From Clostridium sp. (GTDB lineage Bacteria > Bacillota > Clostridia > Lachnospirales > Lachnospiraceae), in the NCBI GenBank assembly GCA_004554205.1, contig SFNH01000058.1, forward strand, positions 1 to 11,267: 11,267 bases of DNA, given 5' to 3'. Both the position numbers and the translations under genes were made by a program. Shown one piece after another: positions 11,019 to 11,267 of the stretch (positions within the stretch are counted from its first letter, which is position 1; each line of letters begins with the position of its first letter). The notes beneath the pieces are model-generated. The model made no database searches, was not told the DNA's origin, and was given only the letters and a program-made list of their open reading frames with translations.

Positions 11019-11027
11019 TGATATAAT
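11019..11027 (+). promoter_or_regulatory. extended -10 promoter ahead of the helicase
   Basis: TGA-TATAAT is a perfect extended -10 element. No TTGACA-like box lies 16-18 bp upstream (TAGAAA is present), which extended -10 promoters tolerate. Transcription would start near 11034, giving a leader of about 105 nt with two hairpins. Confidence 0.6.
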
Positions 11028-11040
11028 ATTCTAAATGTAC

Positions 11041-11109
11041 TGCAATAATCGAGCTTACAGATTATTGCAATGTAGTGTAAACTGCTTTATCGGCAGTCCG
11101 TGTTTTTTT
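11041..11109 (+). promoter_or_regulatory. two-hairpin leader or small RNA before the helicase
   Basis: TGCAATAATC (11041-11050) and GATTATTGCA (11060-11069) form a perfect 10-bp stem with a 9-nt loop. A second hairpin, ACTGC-N7-GCAGT (11081-11097), precedes a run of seven T (11103-11109), five bases away. Together with the promoter just upstream this could be a transcription attenuator for the helicase or a separate RNA of about 75 nt. The second stem is short and its U-run is offset, so termination is likely to be partial. Confidence 0.45.
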
Positions 11110-11139
11110 CTACCCATGAAGAGAATGGAGTGAAAAGTT

Positions 11140-11267
11140 TTGTTTGACTTCGGAAATGCAAACGACGGTCGGAGACGTGCGATTGAGACCACCGATGGAC
11201 CTGTTCTGATAACTGCCGGGCCGGGGACAGGTAAAACTTTTACCCTCGTACAACGTGCAATTTATCT
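11140..11267 (+). CDS. UvrD/PcrA-like SF1 helicase, N-terminal fragment (runs off window)
   Basis: Only the first 42 codons are present. They end in VLITAGPGTGKTFTLVQRAIY, containing the Walker A/motif I of superfamily 1 helicases (AGPGTGKT, residues 26-33), preceded by RRRAIETTDGP as in UvrD-like proteins. The start is TTG at 11140: an in-frame TGA lies three codons upstream (11131), GGAG is 9 nt before, and no ATG occurs in frame before motif I. The usual Q-motif glutamine of UvrD (in an NxxQR context) appears to be replaced by Arg11 (CGG). The gene follows a structured leader. Being incomplete, it could be a repair helicase, an AddA-like or nuclease-fused helicase, or a defence helicase. 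Confidence 0.85.
   Translation, partial: MFDFGNANDGRRRAIETTDGPVLITAGPGTGKTFTLVQRAIY

Noticed and set aside
11051..11059. GCTTACA in a hairpin loop, identical to half of the shared operator
   Set aside because: Only a single half-site without an inverted partner at the right distance; probably chance.
1..11267. tRNA, rRNA, CRISPR array or insertion sequence
   Set aside because: No cloverleaf, regularly spaced repeats, transposase motifs or terminal inverted repeats were found by eye.

Overview
The window looks like part of a prophage or phage-derived mobile element in a moderately G+C-rich gut-type Firmicute (class Clostridia, probably an Oscillospiraceae relative). The basis is indirect: strong AGGAGG-type ribosome sites, near-consensus sigma-A promoters, and accessory families (DUF2800, Enc34-type SSB/DUF2815, ImmA/IrrE, S24 repressor, serine recombinase, DUF1273) that co-occur in Clostridia phages and integrative elements. 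No host core gene, tRNA, rRNA or CRISPR array is visible.

Layout. 7-2885 (minus): a tightly packed operon with a sigma-region-4-like regulator, a small protein, an 'rrp5-like' phage protein, a RecB/Cas4-like DUF2800 nuclease, an Enc34/DUF2815 single-stranded DNA binding protein and a small membrane protein. It is preceded by a leader of about 170 nt that folds into nested helices and ends in a hairpin containing the Shine-Dalgarno of the first gene. 3117-4829 (minus): a terminator, a small zinc-ribbon gene, another terminator, and an ImmA/IrrE protease with its XRE regulator, driven by a consensus promoter. The same palindrome, TGTAAGC-N6-GCTTACA, occurs at this promoter and just upstream of the zinc-ribbon gene. 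4863-8134: a damage-response block. A Y-family DNA polymerase (minus) and a LexA/CI-like S24 autoproteolytic repressor (plus) diverge from a 155-bp region holding a good promoter in each direction. The repressor is followed by a second XRE protein and two overlapping uncharacterised genes. 8188-9867 (minus): a serine recombinase without the usual C-terminal zinc ribbon, coupled to a 154-aa conserved protein, with a hairpin leader upstream. 10000-11267: an XRE gene (minus) diverging from a DUF1273/SLOG protein (plus), then a structured leader and the start of a UvrD-like SF1 helicase that runs off the window.

How the parts may work together (inference): the S24 repressor would self-cleave on RecA filaments and release the error-prone polymerase, while ImmA/IrrE with its XRE partner forms a second, proteolytic switch that shares an operator with the zinc-ribbon gene. 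Either could lead to expression of the sigma-like regulator and the recombination/replication operon, whose first gene appears to be gated by RNA structure. The recombinase and its coupled partner would move the element. The DUF1273 and helicase genes at the right end may be separate accessory or defence-type cargo.

The strongest candidates for undescribed biology are the structured leader with sequestered ribosome site (2887-3054), the twin operators, and the polymerase/repressor/unknown-protein cassette.
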